64,000 bases of DNA, from the NCBI GenBank assembly GCA_947502505.1, contig CANNAE010000001.1, positions 62,001 through 126,000 of the forward strand, written 5' to 3'. Every line of letters starts with the position of its first letter. The stretch's first letter is position 1. This stretch comes from an uncultured Planococcus sp. GTDB taxonomy: Bacteria > Bacillota > Bacilli > Bacillales_A > Planococcaceae. Shown piece after piece: positions 44,387-51,996 of this stretch. The notes below the pieces were generated by a model that saw only the letters and a list, made by a program, of their open reading frames with translations, was not told the origin of the DNA and did no database searches. Made by a program: the position numbers and the translations under genes.

Positions 44387-45382
44387 ATGGACAACGTATT
44401 CCTGTTGCTGTTTTTGCTTTCCGGAGTTGCTTTAGTAGTAGGGCTGATCAAGCCGGGGCTTATATTAAGATGGCTGCCAGCGCCTAACCGCAACCGCAAG
44501 AAAGTCGCCATGTATTTCATTCCTGCATTGTTGACTTCATTCGTGCTCTTTGGCGTTACAGTAGATACAGATGAAGAAAGCCTTGCAGTCGTCGAGGACG
44601 TCGAAGCAGAAGCGCCGGATGAAGAAGCAATAGAAGAGGAAGACACGGAATCCGCAGAGCAAGAAGCGGCAGAACGTGAAGCACAAGAGGCGGAAGAAGA
44701 AGCGGAACGTGAAGCCGAGGAAGCTGCTGCTAAAGAAGCGGAAGAAGAGGCTGCCCGCGAAGCCGAACAAGCCGCTGAAAAAGCAGCGGAAGAAGCCGCT
44801 GCCAAAGAAGCAGAAGAACAAGCCGCCGCGGAAGCCGAACGTGAAGCAGAAGAAGCTGCAGCCCGTGAAGCCGAAGAAGAAGCAGCGCGCATCGCAGCAG
44901 AAGAGGAAGCCGCAGAACAAGCAGCTGCTGAAAAAGCCGCAGCTGAAGCCGGCAGCCTCTCCCAGCAGCAAGCCGTCGAACACGCCAAAAACTACATCAG
45001 CTATACCGCCTTCTCAAAGAGCGGCTTAGTCGAGCAATTGGAATTCGAAGGCTATAGCAATGCAGACGCGGTGTTTGCTGTCGATAAAATCGATGTCGAC
45101 TGGAGAGCCCAGTCGGTCAAAAAAGCTGAAGATTACCTGGCCTATTCAGCCTTCTCCAAATCCGGCTTGATCGAACAGCTCGTCTTCGAAGGCTTCAGCA
45201 ACGAAGACGCCTCCTACGCCGTCGAAAACATCACCGTCGACTGGACAGAACAAGCCGTGAAAAAAGCCCAGGAATACCTGGACTACACGCCATTCTCTAG
45301 ATCCGGCCTCATTGAACAACTGGAATTCGAGGGCTTCAGCAATGGTGACGCCGTCTACGCAGTAGACACCATCGGCTTGTAA
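44387..45382 (+). CDS. Membrane-anchored surface protein with three Ltp-family repeats
   Basis: 331 residues. Two hydrophobic segments at the N-terminus (about 4-22 and 44-60), then about 120 residues almost only of Glu, Ala, Arg and Lys (65-187), which should form one long charged helix. Three tandem C-terminal repeats follow (about 191-239, 240-286, 287-331), each A-x-x-Y-x-x-Y-x-x-F-S-[KR]-S-G-L-[IV]-E-Q-L-x-F-E-G-[FY]-S. This is the Ltp/host cell surface-exposed lipoprotein domain; the phage TP-J34 member blocks superinfection. Here the anchor is transmembrane, not a lipobox. RBS AGAGGAGG. Confidence 0.85.
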   Translation: MDNVFLLLFLLSGVALVVGLIKPGLILRWLPAPNRNRKKVAMYFIPALLTSFVLFGVTVDTDEESLAVVEDVEAEAPDEEAIEEEDTESAEQEAAEREAQEAEEEAEREAEEAAAKEAEEEAAREAEQAAEKAAEEAAAKEAEEQAAAEAEREAEEAAAREAEEEAARIAAEEEAAEQAAAEKAAAEAGSLSQQQAVEHAKNYISYTAFSKSGLVEQLEFEGYSNADAVFAVDKIDVDWRAQSVKKAEDYLAYSAFSKSGLIEQLVFEGFSNEDASYAVENITVDWTEQAVKKAQEYLDYTPFSRSGLIEQLEFEGFSNGDAVYAVDTIGL

Positions 45383-45399
45383 GCGAAGAAAGCTAAATC

Positions 45400-45432
45400 A
45401 AAAGGAGCGGTCCCAGCGACCGCTCCTTTTTG
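45400..45432 (+). terminator. Terminator after the Ltp-repeat gene
   Basis: AAGGAGCGGTC / GACCGCTCCTT stem with a 3-4 base loop followed by TTTG. Confidence 0.85.
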
Positions 45433-45466
45433 TATGGCAGAATCACGAAAAATGCAAAAGGTATGG

Positions 45467-45596
45467 AAGATTTCGCTGCAGGCGGAAGCTTGCTGAGGGG
45501 TCCGGCTTCAGCCGCTTCCCTCGCTTTCGCTCAGTGCAGGATCTTCAGCACGTCCTGATCCCTCCAGCGTCCCCGCCTTTCGCTACATCTCTATTA
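45467..45596. repeat. Intergenic repeat R2, copy 3
   Basis: Starts AGATTTCGCTGCAGGCGGAA, contains CGGCTTCAGCCGCTTCCCTC and CGTCCTGATCCCTCCAGCGT, ends CGCTACATCTCT. It is about 90% alike to copy 4 by eye. Internal GGCTTCAGCC is a short palindrome. Confidence 0.75.
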
Positions 45597-45746
45597 ATAT
45601 AGTGGCAGTACGGTGTCATACAGTGCAGGGGAAGAAAGCGACTTTAGCGCATCAACCAACCAAATAAGCGTAGAGACAGCCATGTGAAAACTACAAACCC
45701 CATTGCGTGTCACTATCATATCGTAACGGAATCTCTAAGCAGTTCC

Positions 45747-45821
45747 GCGCCCAGGGTGAAGCGAAGCCATAAGTCAAGCGCTCTTCTTGGCTTATGGCAT
45801 GAGCTCAACCCCAAGCGGCGC
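45747..45821. ncRNA. Candidate structured element H, copy 2
   Basis: Nested pairing from the outside in: GCGC/GCGC, GGGT/ACCC, GC/GC, GCCATAAG/CTTATGGC (8 bp), a T-G pair at the position of the A-G mismatch of copy 1, CAAG/CTTG (4 bp), and the 7-nt loop CGCTCTT. Internal loops (3 by 3, 3 by 4) match copy 1 in place. Paired bases differ from copy 1 on both sides of each stem, while the loop keeps xGxTCTT. It directly precedes the 21-bp tandem array. Confidence 0.55.
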
Positions 45822-45824
45822 CTG

Positions 45825-45971
45825 CGATTCCACAAACAAACACTACGATTCCGCAAACAAACACTACGATTCCGCAAACAAACACTACGATTCCGCAAAC
45901 AAACACTACGATTCCGCAAACAAACACTGCGATTCCGCAAATGTACGCTGTGATAGCACAAACAAACACCT
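45825..45971. repeat. 21-bp tandem repeat array, seven units
   Basis: Unit CGATTCCGCAAACAAACAC plus TA, 21 bp. Units at 45825 (one mismatch), 45846, 45867, 45888 (identical), 45909 (one change), 45930 and 45951 (degenerate). No spacers, so not CRISPR. All frames are open because 21 is a multiple of three; the plus frame gives a DSANKHY heptad, but no RBS is seen, so coding is unlikely. Confidence 0.85.
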
Positions 45972-46023
45972 CAACTCGAATAGTTCTCATCTAACTGGCT
46001 ATCTATAGTAATCACTAAGCAAT

Positions 46024-46278
46024 CTATTTCTTAGAAATAACTCCTTCGCTTCTTAACTTCCAATACGCCGCAATCCCGAAAAAGAGATAAATCACAAATA
46101 CGATCGCAGTAAGCGGACCGGAGATGTTCGACAGCGTCACCATCTGATAAACAATCCATAGAATCAGCATGATACCTACCAGGGAGCCGACGCGTTTGTA
46201 CTTGCGATAAACGCCCATAAATACAATCGCTGCCAATGCCCCCGTAATGAGTGCGCCGCCTATTAAAAGGATATACAT
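46024..46278 (-). CDS. Small membrane protein, about 84-90 aa
   Basis: Three to four hydrophobic helices, starting MYILLIGGALITG by the conventional reading. The only good RBS (AAAGGAGAG) is 25 nt upstream of this ATG but 9 nt from an in-frame ATC at 46296, which would add IELSII. Ends LRSEGVISKK. Unknown function. Confidence 0.6.
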   Translation of the reverse strand: MYILLIGGALITGALAAIVFMGVYRKYKRVGSLVGIMLILWIVYQMVTLSNISGPLTAIVFVIYLFFGIAAYWKLRSEGVISKK

Positions 46279-46296
46279 AATAATCGATAATTCGAT

Positions 46297-46718
46297 ACGC
46301 CAACTCTCCTTTCTTGTGCCTCTCCATACCATACCCAGTCCGGCTTTCTTCTAAAATAGCGCTCATTCTGCTAAACGAAAATAACCATATTATTAATTCT
46401 TTTTATCTAAATTCTTATACGAAAACAGTTTTTAAATAACAATAATGCCTGCTGGAGCACATTAACTGCCAAGTTGTTTTGAAATTAATATGAAAATGGA
46501 TAATATCTTACAATAGTTAAAACTAAAGTCTAATTAAATTTACCAAATCTATTCCATAATACCTAATGATTATGTATAATTAAACCACTATTTTAAATGC
46601 GAGTTTTAACTTGGATTTAACTTCTAGCCGATACAGTAGAGAAAACGGCGGAAGAGGTGGGGGCAGGATGGGAATCGTTTCGACATTCCAAGCGAACGGA
46701 AAGGGAGAGCGATCAAAT
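46297..46718. other. AT-rich intergenic stretch before the polysaccharide region
   Basis: About 420 bp, very AT-rich in the middle. A TATAAT at 46575-46580 could be the -10 of the epimerase gene, but no good -35 is visible. No gene-like frame. Confidence 0.4.
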
Positions 46719-47741
46719 ATGAGAACGATATTAGTGACGGGAGGAAACGGCTTTTTAGGATCGCGCTTTATCCACGAATTATTGGTTAAATACCCAGCCT
46801 ACCAAGTAGTGGCGATTGACCATGGAGCGGAGAACGTTCCTGAATTATTGCGGCCGTTAGCTGCATGCAAACGCTATGTGTTCCATCAAATCGATATCCG
46901 CAATAGCGATGCGGTCGAACAAGTATTTGAGCATTACGAAATCAGCGAAGTCGTCCATTTTGCGGCAAAAACGCATGTCGGCGAATCGATGCGCAATCCG
47001 GGCATCTTTGCGGAAACCAATGTGCTCGGCACGTTCCATGTGCTCGATGCCGCTCGCAAGCAGTGGATGGATGGCCCGTTTGAACCGAAAGCGGCATACA
47101 GAGACTCTCGATTTATGCATATTTCAACGGATCAGGTATACGGGCCGAGACCAGACGGCTTTGCGGACGAGACGTATAAATACGATCCGATCAGCCCCTA
47201 TGCTGCGAGCAAGGCGAGTTCGGATTTGATGGTCAGCGGATTCCACGAAAGCTACGGGATGGACACGGTCATCTTGCAGGCGACGAATGTCTTCGGCCCG
47301 CATCAGCAAGACGATAAGCTCATTCCGATCATTTTGCAAAAAGCCTTGTCCGATAGCACCATTCCTGTTTATTCAGGCGGGGAAGATGTCCACGACTGGC
47401 TTTATATCGAAGATTTTTGGCGCGCTGCCGATACCGTCTTCCATCTAGGAGACGCTGGCGAGACCTATCTCGCGGGAGGCAATGCGCCGCTCAAGACGCT
47501 CGAGATCGTGGAACAAATCTGTGAATCGCTCGACCGTCATTTCCCGGGAAATGAAAGCTATCAAAACCGCATCCGCTTTGTGGAACCAGCAGGCGGGGCC
47601 AAGGCACCTCATCGATTTGCAGTTTCTGCAGATAAATTGAAACAACAGCTCGAGTTCGTTCCTGAAACCGGTTTTGACCAAGGCATTCGCGAAACAATTG
47701 AATGGATGCTTTCGAAAAAGCGGCTATGGGAAGTGGTCTGA
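46719..47741 (+). CDS. NAD-dependent sugar epimerase/dehydratase (RmlB-like SDR)
   Basis: 340 residues, extended SDR. Seen: NAD motif VTGGNGFLGSRF (5-16), HFAAKTHVGESM, catalytic HISTDQVYG and the YAASK motif (Tyr/Lys), then NVFGPHQQ. Threonine-Asp after the serine (STDQVYG) is the pattern of dTDP-glucose 4,6-dehydratases, but length and context also fit UDP-sugar 4-epimerases. RBS GGGAGAG before the ATG at 46719; an upstream ATG at 46668 would add 17 non-conserved residues. 36 bp before the glycosyltransferase gene. Confidence 0.85.
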   Translation: MRTILVTGGNGFLGSRFIHELLVKYPAYQVVAIDHGAENVPELLRPLAACKRYVFHQIDIRNSDAVEQVFEHYEISEVVHFAAKTHVGESMRNPGIFAETNVLGTFHVLDAARKQWMDGPFEPKAAYRDSRFMHISTDQVYGPRPDGFADETYKYDPISPYAASKASSDLMVSGFHESYGMDTVILQATNVFGPHQQDDKLIPIILQKALSDSTIPVYSGGEDVHDWLYIEDFWRAADTVFHLGDAGETYLAGGNAPLKTLEIVEQICESLDRHFPGNESYQNRIRFVEPAGGAKAPHRFAVSADKLKQQLEFVPETGFDQGIRETIEWMLSKKRLWEVV

Positions 47742-47777
47742 TGCATCATCCAAACGACAGTTGCCCAGAGGTGTCCC

Positions 47778-48914
47778 ATGATTCCATATGAAGCAGTTGA
47801 TAAGGAAAGCTCTCGAAGGGCGAAGGGGAAAGTTCAAAAAATCGCCCTCGTCCATAAACATATGAAAGCAGGCGGCGTCGAGGCATTGATCGTCCGCATG
47901 GCGCGCTGGCTTGCAGACAATGACTATCAAGTATGTGTTTATCTCTATAGCAGCGGAGGCCCGCTTTTGAAGCATCTCCAACAAATTGATGGGCTCAAAG
48001 TCATCGTCCGCGACAACGGCAAAGAGCCGCCACTTGCCTTATCGGTGTTTCATCAGCTCGTGCGTTCCGAGAAATACGATTTGGCGTATTCGTTCAGCCC
48101 GTCCAGTTTGCTGTTGTCGTATGCTTTGCCCGCGCATGTACGCTTATCGGGTGTCTATCAGCCAGAACTGTATAAGCTCGAACGCAATAAAAAAGTCATC
48201 CGTGCGTTGAAGACGATCGACAAAGATTTTCATCAGAAATTGGTGTTCATGAACCCGACCGTCCGGCGCTATACAGCCCGTGCACTCGAAACTGAAGTGC
48301 CGGAACAATTCATGCCGCCGCCGATTGAACAAGCGGCACATGAAGTTGATTACGGCAGCCCACACTCGAGGCGCATCGTCTCGGTCGGGGCAATTCAAGC
48401 TTTCACGACCCATTACGCACAAGTCATTGAATTGATGGAAGAGCTGATTCAAATCGATCCGGAGTTCACTTACCATATATACGGGGACGGGCCGGACGAA
48501 GCGCGCTTGCGGAAAAGCATCAGTGAATCCGAGGCGAAAGACCATATCTTTCTCCATTCGATGCCAAAAGGCGGCTGGATGGAAGACGTACTCAAAGACT
48601 GCTTTTGTTTTATCGGCTCGGGTGCCGTGATGATCCAAGCCTGCAGTTCCGGCGTTCCGGGAATCACATCCCGTGCAAACGATGCAGAAGCTTTGTCTGA
48701 AGGCTATTTTCACGACTTGCCGCCTTATGAGGTGGGTGAATCTTACTGGGAAGCGCCAGAAACCTATGAAATCGGCGAGTTGGTGAAGAATCTGCTGGTG
48801 TCGGAAAATGCTTACCGAAAAACAGCGGAGCGCTGCAAACTCAAAGCACGCCAATTTGAGATCGATGCGGTGATGAATGAATTTCTCGATTTGGCGAATG
48901 CTAAGCTTGGATAG
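47778..48914 (+). CDS. Glycosyltransferase, family 4-like (GT-B)
   Basis: 378 residues. N-terminal acceptor domain with HMKAGGVEALIVRMARWL (glycine-rich loop), C-terminal donor domain with IVSVGAIQAFTTHYAQVIELM, YHIYGDGPDEARLRKSI and CSSGVPGI, where the usual E-x7-E is shifted (QACSSGVPGITSRANDAE). Acts on an unknown nucleotide sugar. RBS AGAGGTG. Forms an operon with the epimerase upstream. Confidence 0.87.
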   Translation: MIPYEAVDKESSRRAKGKVQKIALVHKHMKAGGVEALIVRMARWLADNDYQVCVYLYSSGGPLLKHLQQIDGLKVIVRDNGKEPPLALSVFHQLVRSEKYDLAYSFSPSSLLLSYALPAHVRLSGVYQPELYKLERNKKVIRALKTIDKDFHQKLVFMNPTVRRYTARALETEVPEQFMPPPIEQAAHEVDYGSPHSRRIVSVGAIQAFTTHYAQVIELMEELIQIDPEFTYHIYGDGPDEARLRKSISESEAKDHIFLHSMPKGGWMEDVLKDCFCFIGSGAVMIQACSSGVPGITSRANDAEALSEGYFHDLPPYEVGESYWEAPETYEIGELVKNLLVSENAYRKTAERCKLKARQFEIDAVMNEFLDLANAKLG

Positions 48915-49031
48915 GCCAAAGGGCTATATTCGATTTGCTTAAATAAATCTGAAAGTTCTTGTAAATAGAAGTGAGATGAGAATTTGATTGAAAAATATAA
49001 GCTATTTACCTCATAATGATGACATTTGGTC

Positions 49032-49060
49032 TAGTAAACGGAGAAAACATCCTGTATGAT
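49032..49060 (+). promoter_or_regulatory. Candidate promoter of the first HTH-like small protein
   Basis: TAGTAA (49032-49037), 17-bp spacer, TATGAT (49055-49060). The -35 is poor but resembles the TAGTCA element at the same spacing before the paralogous gene. Confidence 0.4.
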
Positions 49061-49126
49061 AGATATTAGATAATACAGGAAGGGACTCCAGTTGCTCCCT
49101 GAATAAGCAGAAAGTAGGTGAGCCAA

Positions 49127-49321
49127 GTGGAATTTGCTGAATACCGACACCGACTTGAAAAACAGCATGGCCAGCCGCTCGAGCAGATCATGCGCGATAT
49201 TTACATCGATAAAGATTACGGGCCTGCCACTGGTGCCCAGGCACTCGGCATCCCGAGACAAGCATTCATGCATTTCGTCCATGAATTTAATCTAAAGCCT
49301 GACAAACTACAGCGCCTCTAA
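49127..49321 (+). CDS. Small HTH-like protein, 64 aa, paralogue 1 (GTG start)
   Basis: Seen: an N-terminal helix (EYRHRLEKQHGQPLEQIMRD), then YIDKDYGPATGAQALGIPRQ and AFMHFVHEFNL, which reads as a helix-turn-helix (A-x-x-L-G-I-P-R as turn and recognition helix). About 45% like the protein at 49579 by eye. GTG at 49127 has TAGGTGAG upstream; GTG at 49118 overlaps it. Small size suggests a DNA-binding or adaptor protein. Placed between the polysaccharide gene blocks. Confidence 0.72.
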   Translation: MEFAEYRHRLEKQHGQPLEQIMRDIYIDKDYGPATGAQALGIPRQAFMHFVHEFNLKPDKLQRL

Positions 49322-49326
49322 TTATA

Positions 49327-49361
49327 CAAACCGTCCCTGATAGAAGGGGGCGGTTTTTCTT
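49327..49361 (+). terminator. Terminator after HTH-like paralogue 1
   Basis: AAACCGTCCC / GGGGGCGGTTT stem followed by TTCTTT. Confidence 0.75.
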
Positions 49362-49488
49362 TGCGAAAATATTGTTAAAAAAATACAGAATAATAAGGCT
49401 GTATAAGCAATAAAGAGATAAATGAACCGGTTTAATGTTCTTTTTCAAATTATTTTCCAAAGAGTAGGTATAAATATTCAAAAAACCC

Positions 49489-49517
49489 TAGTCAAAAGGA
49501 ATCAAAAGGAATATAAT
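49489..49517 (+). promoter_or_regulatory. Candidate promoter of HTH-like paralogue 2
   Basis: TAGTCA (49489-49494), 17-bp spacer, TATAAT (49512-49517). The spacer holds a direct repeat AAAAGGAAT (twice). Confidence 0.5.
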
Positions 49518-49578
49518 GGGTACATCTAATAAACCCAAACACATCTAAATCCATAAAACAGGAGGAGTGTCCGGAGGC

Positions 49579-49818
49579 ATGAAAGAATACGAACTCGTGA
49601 AAAAACAATTGGAAAGAGAACATAACCGAGCAATTGATGACATTATGTATGAGCATTACATCGAACAAGACTTGGGACCGGCAGTCGGCGCAAAAAAGTT
49701 GGGGATCCCACGCCGCGCGTTCGTGTACTTTGTACAGCAATGCGAGCTGCAAAAGGCCAAGTTCGAGTTGATTAAAAAAAAAGCATTGAACAGCGATGAA
49801 TGGATGGCTGCCCTTTGA
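49579..49818 (+). CDS. Small HTH-like protein, 79 aa, paralogue 2
   Basis: Same plan as the protein at 49127: charged N-terminal helix (KKQLEREHNRAIDDIMYEHY), IEQDLGPAVGAKKLGIPRRA and FVYFVQQCEL, then a longer tail (KKKALNSDEWMAAL). The shared core G-P-A-x-G-A-x-x-L-G-I-P-R-x-A-F-x-x-F-V points to a common helix-turn-helix fold. RBS AGGAGGAG and GGAGGC. A terminator-like hairpin overlaps its last codons. Family not recognised. Confidence 0.75.
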   Translation: MKEYELVKKQLEREHNRAIDDIMYEHYIEQDLGPAVGAKKLGIPRRAFVYFVQQCELQKAKFELIKKKALNSDEWMAAL

Positions 49819-49837
49819 GGGTAGCTGTTTTTTTATG
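49804..49837 (+). terminator. Terminator overlapping the end of HTH-like paralogue 2
   Basis: GGCTGCCC / GGGTAGCT stem followed by GTTTTTTT; the stop codon lies within the hairpin. Confidence 0.7.
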
Positions 49838-49847
49838 GCTATTGCTA

Positions 49848-49975
49848 AGAGATTTCGTTGCAGGCGGAAGCTTGCTGAGGGGGCCGGCTTCAGCCGCTTC
49901 CCTCGCTATCGCTCAGTCCAGGGTCTTCAGCTCGTCCTGATCCCTCCAGCGTCACCGCCTTTCACTGCATCTCTA
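49848..49975. repeat. Intergenic repeat R2, copy 4
   Basis: Starts AGAGATTTCGTTGCAGGCGG and ends CCGCCTTTCACTGCATCTCT, an imperfect inverted pair; the centre is the same as in copy 3. The rest of 49976-50140 shows nothing I recognise. Confidence 0.75.
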
Positions 49976-50141
49976 CTCATATAGTGGGAACGATTGTTAT
50001 AAATTGCAGTAGAAGATAGAAGACTGTATAACATGAAAATGTGCCAAATTCACTGAGGAAGAGAGTAACACTATCGTGTCATCTACCGCGGAAACTCTGG
50101 CTCTCGCGAGCTACCTAACGGCAGAATCCTTTACTTCAACT

Positions 50142-50191
50142 AAAAAACAGCTGCACCAGCCTTCTAACAAGGCGTAGGTGCAGCTGTTTTG
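50142..50191 (-). terminator. Terminator after the LCP gene
   Basis: On the minus strand ACAGCTGCACC / GGTGCAGCTGT stem followed by TTTTTTAG. Confidence 0.8.
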
Positions 50192-50195
50192 TTTG

Positions 50196-51116
50196 TTATT
50201 CTGTCGCTTCGTCTAACTCTAAATGCTCTTTCAAAGTCGACTGGATTTCCGCGAGTTCTGCATCGTCCATCATGTAATACCAAATGCCGTTAATCGTTTC
50301 GCCGTAGCCATCTTCAACGATCATCTGGTCAACATTCATCACTGCGTCCTGATAATTGCGCTGGACATCGACCATTTCATCGAACGTCATGTTCGTGCGG
50401 ACGTTTTGCCCAAGTGCGTCAAAGATGTCTTTGTAGTTCCAGAGGCTATTGATCGACGCACCTTTTTTCATGACGCCTTGGATGACTTGTTTCTGACGAT
50501 CCTGGCGTCCAAAGTCACCGCGTGGATCTTCGTAGCGCATGCGTACATAATCAAGCGCTTCTTCACCGTTCAACTCGATTTCGCCTTCTTGGAATCCGTC
50601 AAACGCAAGTGAGTTGTTCACCGTAACACCATCTACAGCATCGACGATATCTTCAAAACCTTCCATATTGACCTGAACGACATAGTCGATCGGGATATCA
50701 AGCAAGTTCTCTGTTGTGTCCATCGACATTTCAATGCCGCCAAATGCGTAGGCGTGGTTGATCTTGTCTGTCGTGCCGCGTCCGACGATTTCTGTATACG
50801 TATCACGTGGAATCGAGACCATTTTAGTTGATTCTGTTGCTGGGTTGATCGTCATAACGACCATTGTATCGGATCTTCCGCGATCATCTTCTCGTTCGTC
50901 GACACCGAGTAGCAATACCGAAAACGGATCTTGCTCATCGAACTCGACGATTTCTGTCCGTTTGACAGAAGGGGTCTTGCGGTCGACAGGCTCGTGAATC
51001 GTATCGAGCGTGGTCGTGAAATTCGAGTAGACGTTATAGGCGTAAACTCCGCCAGCGAGCAGCAATAATAAAAAGCCAATCAGTAAATACTTGGGCCATT
51101 TGCGTTTCTTTTTCAT
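50196..51116 (-). CDS. LytR-CpsA-Psr (LCP) family glycopolymer ligase
   Basis: 306 residues, cytoplasmic tail, one TM helix (about 9-27) and an extracellular LCP domain. Seen: SVLLLGVDEREDDRGRSDTM (catalytic D and R residues, around 65-84), VSIPRDTY, INHAYAFGG and YVRMRYEDPRGDFGRQDRQ. The family transfers polyprenyl-linked wall polymers to peptidoglycan. RBS GGAGG upstream. Second gene of a two-gene minus-strand operon, divergent from the polysaccharide operon it probably serves. Confidence 0.92.
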   Translation of the reverse strand: MKKKRKWPKYLLIGFLLLLLAGGVYAYNVYSNFTTTLDTIHEPVDRKTPSVKRTEIVEFDEQDPFSVLLLGVDEREDDRGRSDTMVVMTINPATESTKMVSIPRDTYTEIVGRGTTDKINHAYAFGGIEMSMDTTENLLDIPIDYVVQVNMEGFEDIVDAVDGVTVNNSLAFDGFQEGEIELNGEEALDYVRMRYEDPRGDFGRQDRQKQVIQGVMKKGASINSLWNYKDIFDALGQNVRTNMTFDEMVDVQRNYQDAVMNVDQMIVEDGYGETINGIWYYMMDDAELAEIQSTLKEHLELDEATE

Positions 51117-51128
51117 GTTTATCCTCCG

Positions 51129-51920
51129 TTAGTTCGCGATAAAATAATTGCTTAATTCGGTTGCCCAAGTTTCAGCGCCCTTGCTATTTGGGACGGCATC
51201 GGTGGTTAAATGTTCCTTCAAGGCAATATCGTCCGTGTCCGGCCATGCATCCCAATGTTCAATATACGGGTAGCCATACAAATTGGCAAATTCCTCAAGT
51301 GCCTGAACTTGCGCGCGGTAATATCCGGCACCGAAGATTGGCTGCGGGGCATGAAGGACGACCAGTGCATCTGCGTTTTCTTGTTCTAAACGCTCCGTAA
51401 ACTCATTCACATCTTCGCGTTCTTCTTCAATAGAAAGGCGGTCATTGTTCATTAAAGTTAATGGCTCAAGCAATGCTAAGTCGTAACCGGCAGTAAGGTC
51501 GACATATTGAAGGGCGTCAGAAGTTCCAGTGACGGCTTCAATCGAAACTTCAACCGAATCGCCATACGCTTCCTCTAATGATGTCTTCAATCGTTCCGCG
51601 TAACCCGGGTCACCTGATTCAAGTGCTTCGGATCCGGCGATCAGTAATTGCAGAGCTTCGCCGTCGGAATTTTTCTGTTTAAAAAGTTCTTGAACCGATT
51701 CATCCATGTTCAAAAATAGTTCTTCGTTCACATTTTCGACACTTTTGTCCTCGGCTTGTTCGTTTTCTGCATCACTTTTGGTAGCGCTTTTATTGGTACT
51801 TGCTTCTGCGTTCGTTCCTGAAGCGTTATCTAGCTTGTCCTGCCAAGATAAGTAAGAAAAGACAAGGATTCCAATGCAGATGAGGGCAGCCAGTGCCCCT
51901 CCTAGTTTATACAAATTCAT
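51129..51920 (-). CDS. Membrane-anchored SGNH/GDSL-like hydrolase
   Basis: 263 residues: N-terminal TM (about 5-25), a Ser/Asn/Glu-rich stalk (about 30-65), then a domain with LQLLIAGSEALESGDPGYAE. The block I serine motif G-x-S is present as AGSEA, where classical GDSL enzymes have GDS; no clear block V D-x-x-H, so activity is uncertain. Such proteins next to LCP genes may deacylate or modify wall polymers. RBS AAAGGAG; 12 bp before the LCP gene. Confidence 0.75.
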   Translation of the reverse strand: MNLYKLGGALAALICIGILVFSYLSWQDKLDNASGTNAEASTNKSATKSDAENEQAEDKSVENVNEELFLNMDESVQELFKQKNSDGEALQLLIAGSEALESGDPGYAERLKTSLEEAYGDSVEVSIEAVTGTSDALQYVDLTAGYDLALLEPLTLMNNDRLSIEEEREDVNEFTERLEQENADALVVLHAPQPIFGAGYYRAQVQALEEFANLYGYPYIEHWDAWPDTDDIALKEHLTTDAVPNSKGAETWATELSNYFIAN

Positions 51921-51996
51921 ACTTTACTCCTTTCAATTAAACCCATTTCTATAAATTAAAGATAGCATAAATCAGTCCTTGTTCCTATATAACTTT

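Noticed and set aside
44362..44988. Ser/Ala-rich protein on the minus strand
   Set aside because: It is the complement of the Glu/Ala-rich region of the Ltp-repeat gene and has no RBS or domain.
45716..45961. Cys/Arg repeat protein on the minus strand
   Set aside because: A tandem repeat of 21 bp keeps all six frames open; no start signal supports translation.
45825..45971. CRISPR array
   Set aside because: Units of 21 bp follow each other without spacers and decay at the edges; this is a plain tandem repeat, and no cas gene is near.
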